The position numbers and the translations under genes are program-made. Positions 54,390-63,989 of a stretch of DNA of 64,000 nt are shown here, in pieces. The stretch is from NCBI RefSeq assembly GCF_014803405.1, contig NZ_JACYFG010000036.1, positions 496,001 to 560,000 of the forward strand. The letters run 5' to 3'. Every line of letters starts with the position of its first letter. The stretch's first letter is position 1. The notes below the pieces were generated by a model. The model searched no databases. It was not told the origin of the DNA and worked only from the letters and a program-made list of their open reading frames with translations. The DNA is from Pelagicoccus enzymogenes. Lineage in GTDB: Bacteria; Verrucomicrobiota; Verrucomicrobiia; Opitutales; Opitutaceae.

Positions 54390-56665
54390 TTCAATGCCTC
54401 CTCCCAGCTCGACCCAAAGAGCAAGACCTCCGGATGCAGGTCCACGCCTTTGCGCTCGCGAGCCACTTTGCGGGCAAACTTGACCAGCTCGATCACATCC
54501 GAGCTGCTCGCCCCCCCGCGGTTAATAATAAAGTTTCCGTGCACAGGGCTGATCTCCGCCCCGCCAACGACCGCGCCCTTGAGCCCGAGCTCGTCGATCA
54601 ATCGCCCCGCCGAATCTCCGTCTGGATTCTTGAAAATGCATCCCGCGCTCGGCTCCCGCGGCTGCGACTCCTTGCGCTTGTTCTGGTACGTGTCGATCGT
54701 TCGCCGGATTTCGGACTGGACGCCGCCGCACCTTTTCGAAACGAAAACCGCATCGATAGCGATCGCCGTCTCCAGTTCCCGACAAAAGCGGTATCCAAAT
54801 TCCAAATCCCCCTTCTGCGCTTCCAGGATCTGGCCGGCGAGGGTGACATAGCGAACGGATTCCACCACGTCGAAAACCCAACCGCCCATCGCGCCCGCAT
54901 TCATTCGCAATACGCCGCCAAGGCTCCCGGGAATCCCTTCCAAAAATTCAAAGCCCTCCAGACCTTCCTTAGCCGCTTGACCGCAAAGCGCCTTGATCCT
55001 CATGCCGGCTCCCAATCGAGCACGCCCTTCCCCCAACAACTCGAATCGACTCCAGTAAGGGTGGCTCAAACGTATTACCAATCCCGATACGCCATCGTCG
55101 GAAACCACTAGGTTGGAGCCTCGTCCTAGCGGACGAACTTCAATTCCTGCCGTATGGCAAGCCTTCAAAACCGCAAGCAGCTGAGCAAGCGACTCCGGCT
55201 CGAAGTAGCGCTCCGCCCTCCCGCCTACCCGCATGGTCGTCTTGTTCGCCAGAGGCTCGTCGGCCCTTATCGCGGTCGAGAAACTGGAAACGGTCGCCAG
55301 CGCGCGATTCACTTTTCCCCAACGGGGGTCCAGCGAAGCAAGCTCCTCGCTGAGGCGCTTGGCGACACGATCTCCCCTGCCCGCTCCCAAGAATACGATG
55401 CGCAGCGGACCTTGCTTCGCCCTCGCCGCCAAAGTCATAACCGGATCCACAACCTCGGAGATGAAGATCACTCGATTGTTGAGGCGGCGACACTCCTCGT
55501 AAAGGTCCTGGCCGCTCCCGCCGGCCAGCGGCTCCTCGCTCGCCGCGTAGACATCCAAGAGGACGAGCTCCTCGCAAGAGGCCAAGCTCTTGGCAAACTC
55601 CGCCTTCAACTCCCGAGTGCGAGAGTAGCGATGGGCTTGAAAAACGACCACCGTCTGCCAACCGGACTTCTCGCCCAAGCTCTCCAGCACTGCATCGATT
55701 TCGCGGGGATGATGGGCATAGTCCTCGAAAACCTGAACCGCCGGGCTGTTGTACCAACACCGCTGGCGGCGCTTGACCGGTGTAAACTCGATCCTAAGCC
55801 CTGCTCTCACTGTCGCCCCGATCGCCTCCGCAGCAAGCAAGGCAAAAGCCGCGTCGACTGCGTTCATACGGCCGCTCCGATTAATGGATACGGAAGCAAG
55901 CTCGCTGGCACCCCTTAGGCTGAGCTCCGTCCAAGAAGAACCTGAATCCTTGCGAGAGAGTTGCACCTCACCGTCCTCGCCCAAGCCAACAACTGGCACC
56001 TTGGCGGAGGCCGCCAGACGAGCACGCAAGCTGTCTTCTACGAAGACCTTTCCTGTGGTGCGTAGAACCAGCCCTTGAAAAGCCGCAAAGTAGTCTTCTT
56101 CCGTGGCGTAGCGCGAATGATGGTCGTGGTCTACGTTCAGCACTACCGTCACTTCCGGACAAAACCCTTCGATCGTTCCATCGCTCTCGTCGATCTCCGC
56201 GACTAGTATTTCACTGTTCGCGAAACGGCTAGGAGGCAAACCGTCGAACTGGGCCCCCAACAGGTAGGAAAACTCCACACGGCACTGGGCGAGAATATCG
56301 ATCAACATACCGCAGGTAGTCGTCTTCCCGTGCGATCCCGCGACCGCGATCAAACGTTTCCCTTTGGCGACAAGCGCCAGGCACTCGCCCCGACGCAAGC
56401 AAAGGCCACCGCTTGCTTCCACGAAGCGCCGCGCCGCATTGGACGCTGAAATGGCAGAGGAGTAAACGATTCCGACTCCCGCTTCGCTCGCGAAAGCCTC
56501 GAGTTTAACGCCGCTCGCTTCCAAAAGAGCTCGTCCTTCCTCGCTCAATGCGTCGTCCTCTGCCGTAACGCGGTGCCCCGCTTCCGACAAATAGATGGCA
56601 AGCGGAAGCATGCCAGCGCCGCCTGCACCCAAACAATGAATACGCTCTGGCAATCCCTCTATCAT
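54386..56665 (-). CDS. murC/murB: MurC-MurB fusion (UDP-MurNAc-L-Ala ligase / UDP-MurNAc reductase)
   Basis: 759 aa. Residues 1-~455 are MurC (IHCLGAGGAGM, ATP loop GSHGKTTTCG at 110-119, DYAHHPREIDAVL, FQAHRYSRTREL). Residues ~465-759 are MurB: TTMRVGGRAERYFEPES, RPLGRGSNLVVSDDG, FLEGIPGSLGGVLRMNAGAMGG and SAGCIFKNPDGD. The residue matching the MurB catalytic Ser (Ser229 in E. coli) is Cys676. The protein would reduce UDP-GlcNAc-enolpyruvate and then add L-Ala, two consecutive steps. Ddl is separate, unlike the chlamydial MurC-Ddl fusion. It overlaps its neighbours by ATGA on both sides. Confidence 0.93.
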   Translation of the reverse strand: MIEGLPERIHCLGAGGAGMLPLAIYLSEAGHRVTAEDDALSEEGRALLEASGVKLEAFASEAGVGIVYSSAISASNAARRFVEASGGLCLRRGECLALVAKGKRLIAVAGSHGKTTTCGMLIDILAQCRVEFSYLLGAQFDGLPPSRFANSEILVAEIDESDGTIEGFCPEVTVVLNVDHDHHSRYATEEDYFAAFQGLVLRTTGKVFVEDSLRARLAASAKVPVVGLGEDGEVQLSRKDSGSSWTELSLRGASELASVSINRSGRMNAVDAAFALLAAEAIGATVRAGLRIEFTPVKRRQRCWYNSPAVQVFEDYAHHPREIDAVLESLGEKSGWQTVVVFQAHRYSRTRELKAEFAKSLASCEELVLLDVYAASEEPLAGGSGQDLYEECRRLNNRVIFISEVVDPVMTLAARAKQGPLRIVFLGAGRGDRVAKRLSEELASLDPRWGKVNRALATVSSFSTAIRADEPLANKTTMRVGGRAERYFEPESLAQLLAVLKACHTAGIEVRPLGRGSNLVVSDDGVSGLVIRLSHPYWSRFELLGEGRARLGAGMRIKALCGQAAKEGLEGFEFLEGIPGSLGGVLRMNAGAMGGWVFDVVESVRYVTLAGQILEAQKGDLEFGYRFCRELETAIAIDAVFVSKRCGGVQSEIRRTIDTYQNKRKESQPREPSAGCIFKNPDGDSAGRLIDELGLKGAVVGGAEISPVHGNFIINRGGASSSDVIELVKFARKVARERKGVDLHPEVLLFGSSWEEALK

Positions 56666-57792
56666 GCCCGCAGCCCCTGTTCCGTCCTAGCAGCCATGCT
56701 CAAGCCGTTTCCCGCAACGATCCGCTCCAAATCGTTTGCCATGAATTCGCGAACGTCCTTCCGGTCCGCCAGCTCCAGATTATGTCGAAACTTCTGCATC
56801 AACCATTCGTTGAACAAGACATCCTGCACTTCCTTCAGCAAGTCCCCGAGATAGTCCTGCGACATGCGCAAACCGCAGCCCAACATCTCGAAATGCCGAG
56901 CGTTCTCCACTTGATGATCGTCCGCAGAATACGGATACGGAATCAGGATTCCCGGAGCGCGGCAACGCATCATCTCCGCGATGCTCCCCGCTCCCGAGCG
57001 CGATACAACCAAGTCCGCCGCCGACAACACCGTTGCCATGTCGTCCGAGAAACGGCGAAACAACGAGCGCACTTCCGTGCCCTTGGGCGACTTGAAAGTC
57101 ATGGACCCGTCCGTATCGGATCCACCCGTCAAGCAAAAGACCTGCACTTCCTTCTGGGCTAGAGCAGGCAAGCTGGCCTTCACCCACTTGTTCAGGGACT
57201 CCGCCCCTTGGCTGCCGCCCATGATCACCAGGACCTTGAGTTGCGGATCCAATCCCAGCTTCCGCTTCGCTTCCGTTTTCGACTGGCTCACGATTTCGTT
57301 GCGCACCGGCATCCCCACATAACGGATACGGCTGCTGCGCTTCGTGCGGATTTTGACGCCCTTGGGCAAATAGATGCGGCGAGCGAACCAACTGACGATG
57401 CGCGTCACACGGCCAGCCACTCGATTGGCTTCGTGCACGACCGTGGGCAAACCAGCGAAGTATCCCGCCAGCATGGCAGGCATCGAGAGAAAGCCTCCAA
57501 AGCCAATCACCACGTCCGGATTGCTCGCGTGAACCAGGCGACTGCACTTGAGAGTTCCCCGAACCAAACTGACCAAAAACAGCAGCAAGCGATCTGGCCT
57601 CACGGAGAAGGGGCGACCGTCTACCGTTTCGTATTCAAATTGATCGTACTTTCGCACCAAGCGGGAATCGACTTGCTTGTTGCTGATGAGCAGCGTGCAT
57701 TTCCAGTTGCGCGAGGTGAGTTCCTCCGCAAGAGCGATGCCAGGCGACATATGCCCCCCCGTGCCTCCACATGCTATAAGCGCTCGCTTCAT
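56662..57792 (-). CDS. murG: Lipid II synthase MurG
   Basis: 376 aa GT28 glycosyltransferase: GGTGGHMSPGIALAEEL at the N-terminus, GFGGFLSMPAMLAGYFAGLPTVVHEANRVAGRVTR, VIMGGSQGAESLNKWV and SRSGAGSIAEMMRCRAPGILIPYPYSADDHQVENA. It transfers GlcNAc to lipid I on the inner membrane face. ATGA overlaps occur with both ftsW and murC-murB. Confidence 0.95.
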   Translation of the reverse strand: MKRALIACGGTGGHMSPGIALAEELTSRNWKCTLLISNKQVDSRLVRKYDQFEYETVDGRPFSVRPDRLLLFLVSLVRGTLKCSRLVHASNPDVVIGFGGFLSMPAMLAGYFAGLPTVVHEANRVAGRVTRIVSWFARRIYLPKGVKIRTKRSSRIRYVGMPVRNEIVSQSKTEAKRKLGLDPQLKVLVIMGGSQGAESLNKWVKASLPALAQKEVQVFCLTGGSDTDGSMTFKSPKGTEVRSLFRRFSDDMATVLSAADLVVSRSGAGSIAEMMRCRAPGILIPYPYSADDHQVENARHFEMLGCGLRMSQDYLGDLLKEVQDVLFNEWLMQKFRHNLELADRKDVREFMANDLERIVAGNGLSMAARTEQGLRA

Positions 57793-58955
57793 CCTTCGAT
57801 ATCCTTGAGTTTGCGTTTAGACTGCTGCAACACTGGCCCCCGCCAGGCTAAACTCGTGTTGAGAATGATCGCTACGAAAATGCCCATCGTTAGGAAGTTC
57901 GACCCCCCGTAACTGATAAAGGGCAGAGGCAATCCGGTCGTAGGCAAGACCCCTGTCACCACGCCCAGGTTGAGGATCGACTGTACCGAAATCATCAATA
58001 CGCAGCCCGCGGCAAGCAAGTACTGGTAAGTGTTGGGAGCATTTCGGATGTGCATGATTCCCGCCACGAAGAGCACTCCGTAAGTGAGCACCACTGCGAG
58101 GGTGGCAATCATACCCAGCTCTTCGCCGATAATGGCGAAGATGAAGTCGTTGTGGGCCTCCGGCAGGAAGCTCTGTTGCTGGCGGCCGTTGCCGAGCCCG
58201 ACTCCGTCGATTCCCCCTGCCCCAAAGGCCAGCAATGCTTGCCACCCTTGGTAAGCGTCGCCCGCCTTCTCCGCTTCCATGTTCCAGAACGCGGTCAGGC
58301 GACTCCAACGCTCCGCATCGTTGTAAATCAAGGCAACCACGCCGGAAAAACCGGCCAATACGGAGGGCACCAGGTAGACCAAGCGTACCCCTGCGAGATA
58401 AAGCAGGCTCACCGCCACCATGACGTAAATCAAAGCCGTACCCAAATCCGGCTGTGCAATGACCAGAGCGATGTAAATCCCCATGCCGATCCCCGGATAG
58501 ATGAAGCCACGCAGAAACTTTGAATTATCGGAGCGAATCGAGCTGAAGTAGTGAGCCACAAAAAAGACGAAGCTGACCTTGGCGATCTCCGCGACCTGGA
58601 AACCGATGGGGCCGATGCGCACCCAACTGCGACTTCCGTTAATGGTGGTGCCAATTCCCGGAACGAACACCAGCAAGAGAACCCCAATTCCTATCAGGTA
58701 GCCCACCCAGATGAAGCGGCGAATCCAATCGAGATTCACCAACATTAAAAGGAGGCCCACCAATACGGTGACCCCGATCCAAACCGCCTGCTTTTCAATG
58801 AAAAAGTAAGGCGAGTTCTTGTTGATGTGCAGACTCGCGCTGAAAAGGATGATGATCCCTAGCACTGTAAGCAGACCGGCACAGACCAAAACGACCAGTG
58901 CTGGATTCAGTACACCGTTCGATCCTACATGCTTCTTCTTCGTCTTTTTCGCCAT
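57789..58955 (-). CDS. ftsW: SEDS glycosyltransferase FtsW
   Basis: 388 aa with ~10 TM segments. SEDS motifs include GSRSWVRIGPIGFQVAEIAKVS, AQPDLGTALIYV, GVGLGNGRQQQSFLPEAHNDFIFAIIGEELG and GVLPTTGLPLPFISYGGSN. Location in a dcw cluster favours FtsW over RodA. It polymerises lipid II at the septum together with a class B PBP, which is not in this window. Confidence 0.93.
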   Translation of the reverse strand: MAKKTKKKHVGSNGVLNPALVVLVCAGLLTVLGIIILFSASLHINKNSPYFFIEKQAVWIGVTVLVGLLLMLVNLDWIRRFIWVGYLIGIGVLLLVFVPGIGTTINGSRSWVRIGPIGFQVAEIAKVSFVFFVAHYFSSIRSDNSKFLRGFIYPGIGMGIYIALVIAQPDLGTALIYVMVAVSLLYLAGVRLVYLVPSVLAGFSGVVALIYNDAERWSRLTAFWNMEAEKAGDAYQGWQALLAFGAGGIDGVGLGNGRQQQSFLPEAHNDFIFAIIGEELGMIATLAVVLTYGVLFVAGIMHIRNAPNTYQYLLAAGCVLMISVQSILNLGVVTGVLPTTGLPLPFISYGGSNFLTMGIFVAIILNTSLAWRGPVLQQSKRKLKDIEG

Positions 58956-58985
58956 ACCGCTGTAGTGGCAGCAATACTACAGGGC

Positions 58986-60248
58986 TTACTCGGAGATTTG
59001 GATCAGCGGCTGATCTTCCAGATCCTCTTCCCCAAACGCTTCATCCAAGGTCGGCAAAGTAGGAGGCGGAGTCCGCGTCTCCCTTTCGCGTGGAAGCTCC
59101 TCAAGCGTCGGCAGCGAACGAGCGGGCGGCGTCGAGCGCGGCTGCGTCGTTTGGCTGCGCCTTGGCTGGGGCGTTTCTTGGGTAGCGATACGAGCTTGCC
59201 CCTTTTCCGGGATCAAAAGCGTTTGACCGATGCGAATGAGGCGCGGGTTGCTGATGTTGTTTAGCTCCATCAGCTCGGAGACCGATACGCCGTAAATCGC
59301 TGCATACTTGTCCAAAGTGTCGCCTGCCTCGATCGTAACCTTGGGTCCGCGATGCTGGTTCGACACCAATTCCGCGCTGTTGGAACGGGTTGGGATAACC
59401 AGTTCCTGACCGACGCGAATCATGTCGTTGCTCAAGCCATTGGCCGCCTTCAGCTGGGCAACGGTGACCCCTTGGCGAGAAGCGATCCGAGAAAGCACGT
59501 CGCCGGACTTGACGGTGTAAATCGTTCCGTTGACCGGCTTCGACTCTGGTGCAGAGCTGGAGCTGGGAGCTTGGTACCCCACGCTGGCAGACTCCGTCGT
59601 ACGCGGGATCTTGATGACCTGTCCCGCCCGGATGTTGACAGTGAGCCCTGGATTCACGGCAGTGATGTCCTTTACGTTGATCTTAAAGCGTTGCGAGATG
59701 CCCCAAAGGCTGTCGCCGTTCTGCACCTTGTATTCGATTGTCTGCGACAAGCCTGGCGCTGGAGCGCTGCTGCTTCGCACCGGATAGAGATCGTCGTCTG
59801 GACGGTTGATCGGCGTGAGAAAATCGTCGTCGCGCGTCACGCGGCTGTTGGAACTGGGCTGGCTCGGAGGATTGTTCAGAGTGCTGGAGGAGCTGGGACG
59901 GCGCGGCGCGTAACGGGCACCGGAACTGCTCGATGAGGAGGAATCGTTGCTCGCGAGCAGGACGGATTGCCCCTCACCCGCGTTGTAGCCGCTCAGGTCG
60001 CTGGCTCGGGAATCGAAGAGCGTGCTGGATGATGCGTCCACGCTGGGCTGGCTCGCCGTGGCGCTCTGGTTCGACCAAGTTCCCACGCCTGCGAGCGCCA
60101 CCGAGTCTCCCGCCGGCTGATCGCCGAAATTCGTTACGAGGTAAGTGCCTCCGATAATCACGAGATGGGCTCCCGCAATCAAAATGATGCGGCTCAAAGT
60201 CTGGGCGCGCTTGCTCGATTCGAGGGTTTTGTACGCTGATAGTTTCAT
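58986..60248 (-). CDS. LysM-repeat membrane-anchored protein
   Basis: 420 aa. A cytoplasmic N-terminus and one TM (~18-40) precede a Ser/Pro-rich linker (~55-165) and three LysM domains (~172-216, ~243-287 and ~303-347; YKVQNGDSLWGISQRF, YTVKSGDVLSRIASRQ, VTIEAGDTLDKYAAIY), then a Thr/Pro-rich tail. LysM binds peptidoglycan. It lies between murD (ATGA overlap) and ftsW (30 bp), so it is an extra member of this dcw operon and may tether the wall during division. No catalytic domain is seen. Confidence 0.85.
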   Translation of the reverse strand: MKLSAYKTLESSKRAQTLSRIILIAGAHLVIIGGTYLVTNFGDQPAGDSVALAGVGTWSNQSATASQPSVDASSSTLFDSRASDLSGYNAGEGQSVLLASNDSSSSSSSGARYAPRRPSSSSTLNNPPSQPSSNSRVTRDDDFLTPINRPDDDLYPVRSSSAPAPGLSQTIEYKVQNGDSLWGISQRFKINVKDITAVNPGLTVNIRAGQVIKIPRTTESASVGYQAPSSSSAPESKPVNGTIYTVKSGDVLSRIASRQGVTVAQLKAANGLSNDMIRVGQELVIPTRSNSAELVSNQHRGPKVTIEAGDTLDKYAAIYGVSVSELMELNNISNPRLIRIGQTLLIPEKGQARIATQETPQPRRSQTTQPRSTPPARSLPTLEELPRERETRTPPPTLPTLDEAFGEEDLEDQPLIQISE

Positions 60249-61534
60249 AGGTCTGACAAATGGCTGATGGCTCTCCTGAAGGCTTCCCCACGCTGCGAGT
60301 AGCCGTCGAACATGTCGAGGCTGGCAAAGCCTGGGCTCAATAAAACATTGGATCCGGATTCCGCAACCGCGCTGGCTCCCGCAACTGCGTCGTCCAAATC
60401 TTCGTAGACACGCACCGGCACTCCATGCTCCTCAAAAGCGGGGGCCAATTTGACTGAAGTCTCTCCAATGAGGTGGGCTGAGTGGATTCTTGGGGCTAAA
60501 TTGGCGACGAATCGTGGTAAATCCCCCCCTTTGTTCTTGCCGCCACCGATCCAAACCACCGGATTTTCGAAACGCTTGAGAGCGCCGTAGACTGCGTGGA
60601 AATTCGTAGATTTGGAATCGTCCCAGTAGGAAACCCCGTTGCGGTTCTCGATGAGCTCCATGCGGTGCGGGCTCTTCTTGAAATTGTTGGCAGCCTCGAT
60701 CAGCTCTCCCTCGTCCAAGCCCATGCGCAACCAGAGGGCGCGGGCGATCAGGTAAGTGTTTCGCTCGGGCAAGGTCTCGAAGATGGTGCCGGTCACGCCT
60801 AGTGCCGCCGCGTCCAAGCTATGGTCCACCAAACCCTCCTCCGGTACCGGGCAAGCGAATTCCTCCGCGAAGGATTGAACGCTCTGGTCGAAAAGAAAGA
60901 TATCGCCGCGCTGCAGCTCGACCAAGCTGTATTTGCTTTTGAAATACGCTTCCAAGGATTTGTGTCGGTCGAGATGGTCTTCCGCGAAGTTTGTCCAAAG
61001 CAAGGAGTCGGCATGCAGGTGACGCGACAACTCTGCTTGGAAGGAGCTCACCTCGCAAACAGCGATCGCTTCCCTGTTAAAATCGTCAGCGATCAAGCTG
61101 GAAACCGGGCGTCCGATATTTCCGCAAGCGTAGGCTTCGATCCCCGCGCTGCTGAAAGCCGAAGTCAAAAACTCAGTGAGAGTGGTCTTCCCGTTAGTCC
61201 CGGTGACAACCACGATTGGCCCTTTCCACAGGCAGGCGCCAAGATCGAGCTCAGGAATAACTTCGCAGCCGGCCTCGCGAGCAGCTTGCAACCATTGGTG
61301 GTCAGCCGCAAACCCAGGACTGCAAACCACGAGATCGTATTTGCTCGCTTGCTCCGCTCCGAAAGAGCGCATCGCAGCGGACTCCGCGCGCTCGTCAAAG
61401 ACATGGCACTCGCAGCCCAAGCCTTCCAGCAAGGCGCTAGCCGCTTGACCGCTGGAAGCGCGACCGAAAATTGCGACCGGAGCATCCAGCCGCTTCCTCA
61501 ACCAAGATGGGAGTGTTGCCGCGTCCGAGTTCAC
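60245..61534 (-). CDS. murD: UDP-MurNAc-L-Ala:D-Glu ligase MurD
   Basis: 429 aa from GTG at 61534, which overlaps the MraY stop as GTGA. Starting at 61588 would overlap mraY by 58 bp. Mur-ligase features: VVVTGTNGKTTLTEFLTSAF, CEVSSFQAELSRHLHADSLLWTNFAEDHLDRHKS, RMELIENRNGVSYWDDSKSTN, VLLSPGFASLDMFDGYSQRGEAF. It adds D-Glu in the cytoplasm. Confidence 0.93.
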   Translation of the reverse strand: MNSDAATLPSWLRKRLDAPVAIFGRASSGQAASALLEGLGCECHVFDERAESAAMRSFGAEQASKYDLVVCSPGFAADHQWLQAAREAGCEVIPELDLGACLWKGPIVVVTGTNGKTTLTEFLTSAFSSAGIEAYACGNIGRPVSSLIADDFNREAIAVCEVSSFQAELSRHLHADSLLWTNFAEDHLDRHKSLEAYFKSKYSLVELQRGDIFLFDQSVQSFAEEFACPVPEEGLVDHSLDAAALGVTGTIFETLPERNTYLIARALWLRMGLDEGELIEAANNFKKSPHRMELIENRNGVSYWDDSKSTNFHAVYGALKRFENPVVWIGGGKNKGGDLPRFVANLAPRIHSAHLIGETSVKLAPAFEEHGVPVRVYEDLDDAVAGASAVAESGSNVLLSPGFASLDMFDGYSQRGEAFRRAISHLSDL

Positions 61535-62631
61535 CGCAGTTTGAGGGTCCCCAGTCCCGCAATCGCAAAGATAAGCGAAAGTATCCAAAACCTAACAACA
61601 ACCTTCGACTCCGCCCAGCCCTTCAACTCGAAATGGTGGTGGATTGGCGCCATGCGGAAGATCCGCTTGCCAGTCATTTTAAAGGATGCGACCTGCAAAA
61701 TCACCGACATCGCTTCCATGACGAAGATGCCTCCGACGATAACCAAAGTGACAGGCTGGTGTACCATGAAGGCTACGATACCGATCAAACCACCGAGGGC
61801 AAGCGATCCGGTATCTCCCATGAACACTTCCGCCGGGTGCGTATTGAACCAAAGAAAAGCCAAGCCCGCTCCCACCAAGGAGCCGCAAATGATCGTCAAC
61901 TCCCCGACCCCCGGCACGAAGGAGATAAGCAAATAGTCAGCGATGATCGCATTGCCGGCCGCATAGGCCATCACCGCGTAAACCAAGGCGGCCGAGATGG
62001 TACAACCGATCGCGAGGCCGTCCACGCCATCAGTCAAGTTGATGGCGTTGCTCGAGCCCACGAGCACGAAGAACAGGAAAATGAAGAGAAACCAAAGCGG
62101 CATCGAAGCCCACACCGCATCCTTGAAGAACGGAAGCCAAAGTTCGCGCACATGCGTGCCGCTCTCGGGATGGTTAACGAGTATCAGCAAGGCCACGATA
62201 GTGGTCACGCTTTGCCAAACCAGCTTGAATCGCGAGCTCACCCCTTTGCTGTTGCGCTTGGACACTTTGAGAAAGTCGTCCATGAAGCCCAAAGCTGTAA
62301 GGCTGACATACACCAACAAGGCGGTCAGCACCCAAACGTTCCACTGGGCCCACAGCAAGCAACTCGAGGTCACGCTGAGACAAATCAGAAGCCCGCCCAT
62401 AGTCGGCGTGTTCTTCTTTCCTTCGTGCAGCTCAGCGAGCTTACCCACTTCGCTCTTGTCGCGCAGACTTTGCTGAAAGCTGAAAGCCCGCAGCTTGGCG
62501 ATGACCCAAGGCCCGAGTACGTATCCAATCAACAATGACGTTCCCGAAGCGAAAAGCGTGCGCAAGGTGATGAAGCGCAACAAACGAAACGGACCAAAGA
62601 CTTCTTCGTATTGGGCGAGGTAGCTTAGCAC
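61531..62631 (-). CDS. mraY: Phospho-MurNAc-pentapeptide translocase MraY
   Basis: 366 aa with ten TM segments. Signature motifs: PTMGGLLICLSV, GFMDDFLKVSKRNSKGVSSRFKL (Asp-Asp), NLTDGVDGLA, GDTGSLALGGLIG and RMAPIHHHFELKGWAESKVVVRFWILSLI. It makes lipid I in the inner membrane. Start overlaps the MurF stop. Confidence 0.95.
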   Translation of the reverse strand: MLSYLAQYEEVFGPFRLLRFITLRTLFASGTSLLIGYVLGPWVIAKLRAFSFQQSLRDKSEVGKLAELHEGKKNTPTMGGLLICLSVTSSCLLWAQWNVWVLTALLVYVSLTALGFMDDFLKVSKRNSKGVSSRFKLVWQSVTTIVALLILVNHPESGTHVRELWLPFFKDAVWASMPLWFLFIFLFFVLVGSSNAINLTDGVDGLAIGCTISAALVYAVMAYAAGNAIIADYLLISFVPGVGELTIICGSLVGAGLAFLWFNTHPAEVFMGDTGSLALGGLIGIVAFMVHQPVTLVIVGGIFVMEAMSVILQVASFKMTGKRIFRMAPIHHHFELKGWAESKVVVRFWILSLIFAIAGLGTLKLR

Positions 62632-63989
62632 GAGACGCCTCCTTCCAAGTAAGCCAAAGCGGACTCCAAGCGGTAGCGGCGGCTTCCCTTCAAGAACACG
62701 CTTCCCGAGAAGCGGGCAAGGCGGTCCCTCGCCTCTTCGATGGAGTCGATTTCAAAGCAATTTTTCGTGTCGCGTCCCGCGTCCTTCATACCTCGCAACA
62801 CGCTCTTGGCTTCGCTCCCAATCACAAGCAGGAAATCTTCATTTCGCAGCGGAAAGTCACGGCCGAGCTGCTCGTGCAAGCGGGAAGATTCCCCACCCAG
62901 CTCTTCCATGCACCCTAGCAGGTAAAAACGGGGCCTCTGCGAGGGCGTTTCCGAAACGAACGTGGCCAAGGAATCCTTCATGGAAACCGGATTCGCGTTG
63001 TAACAATCGAGGAAAACACGGTTCCCGCCGACATCTTTCCATTCGTTGCGCATGGCCTTCGCCTGCCAAGTTCCAAGGGTGGCGCGAATCTCCTCGACAG
63101 CGATCCCCATCGAGCTTGCGACAGCGATCGCAAGAGCGACGTTTGAAGCCAAGCCCGCTCCGGCACCAGCGTATTCAAATTCCTGTACATTTCCTTCGAC
63201 CCGTTGACGCAAGCGGCTGCGCCCTGAATCCGAACCGAAGTCATAGCTCCAAGGGCTTGTTAGCGTTTTGTCCCGCTTGACCACCACCGCACTTGGGCAA
63301 GCGATCTCAGCGAGATAGGCGGCCGCGGTTTCGCCCAAGAAAGCCCCCTTGAGCCGACTGCCCTGCAAGAGCTTCCCCTTCTCGCGGGCCACATTTTCTA
63401 CCGTCTCCAGAGCTTCGAGATGAGCGGGCCCTATCGCTGTCACGATTGCCCAATCCGGCTGAATCGCCTCGGCTAAATGCTGCATTTCGCCGGGCTCCGA
63501 GATCCCCGCCTCGAACACCGCATAGTCAGCGGACTGCCCTTCGGGACGCAACATGCTGACCGGCACGCCAATCAAGTTGTTCAAGTTCCCCACCGTGCTG
63601 AGGGTCCGATGCCTTGAAAGCAAACAGGCAAGCACCTCCTTGCAGGTGGTCTTTCCACAGCTGCCGGTGATCCCCACGACTTGTGCGTTCCAATTCCGGC
63701 GATATTCCCGCGCGGCATCGATCAGCGCGTTCGAGACATCAGCCACCAGCAGCTGCGGCAATTCCACTTGCGCCTGATAGCGATCCACCAAGGCGGAGCT
63801 CGCTCCAGCCGCTCGAGCTGCATCCAAAAAGTCATGGCCGTCCCGGGCCGCGGTACGCAGCGCCACGAACATCTCTCCCGACTTCAGCTTTCGCGTGTCG
63901 TAGTTGATTGCGGATACAGTCGGGGGAGCCTCTTTCTTCCATTCGCCGGAAGTCCATCGAGCAAGAGCGACTGGGTCGATGCTAGCCAC
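62625..63989 (-). CDS. murF: UDP-MurNAc-tripeptide:D-Ala-D-Ala ligase MurF
   Basis: 454 aa from GTG at 63989. N-terminal domain (DTRKLKSGEMFVALRTAARDGHDFL), ATP loop VVGITGSCGKTTCKEVL, NLNNLIGVPVSMLR, FEAGISEPGEMQHLAEAIQPDWAIVTAIGPAHLE, DCYNANPVSMKDSL. It adds the D-Ala-D-Ala made by Ddl. The ten bases upstream read GTCGAGTCTGA on the minus strand, which would suit the last codons of a preceding gene (murE expected) overlapping this start, but that is too little to call. Confidence 0.94.
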   Translation of the reverse strand: MASIDPVALARWTSGEWKKEAPPTVSAINYDTRKLKSGEMFVALRTAARDGHDFLDAARAAGASSALVDRYQAQVELPQLLVADVSNALIDAAREYRRNWNAQVVGITGSCGKTTCKEVLACLLSRHRTLSTVGNLNNLIGVPVSMLRPEGQSADYAVFEAGISEPGEMQHLAEAIQPDWAIVTAIGPAHLEALETVENVAREKGKLLQGSRLKGAFLGETAAAYLAEIACPSAVVVKRDKTLTSPWSYDFGSDSGRSRLRQRVEGNVQEFEYAGAGAGLASNVALAIAVASSMGIAVEEIRATLGTWQAKAMRNEWKDVGGNRVFLDCYNANPVSMKDSLATFVSETPSQRPRFYLLGCMEELGGESSRLHEQLGRDFPLRNEDFLLVIGSEAKSVLRGMKDAGRDTKNCFEIDSIEEARDRLARFSGSVFLKGSRRYRLESALAYLEGGVSC

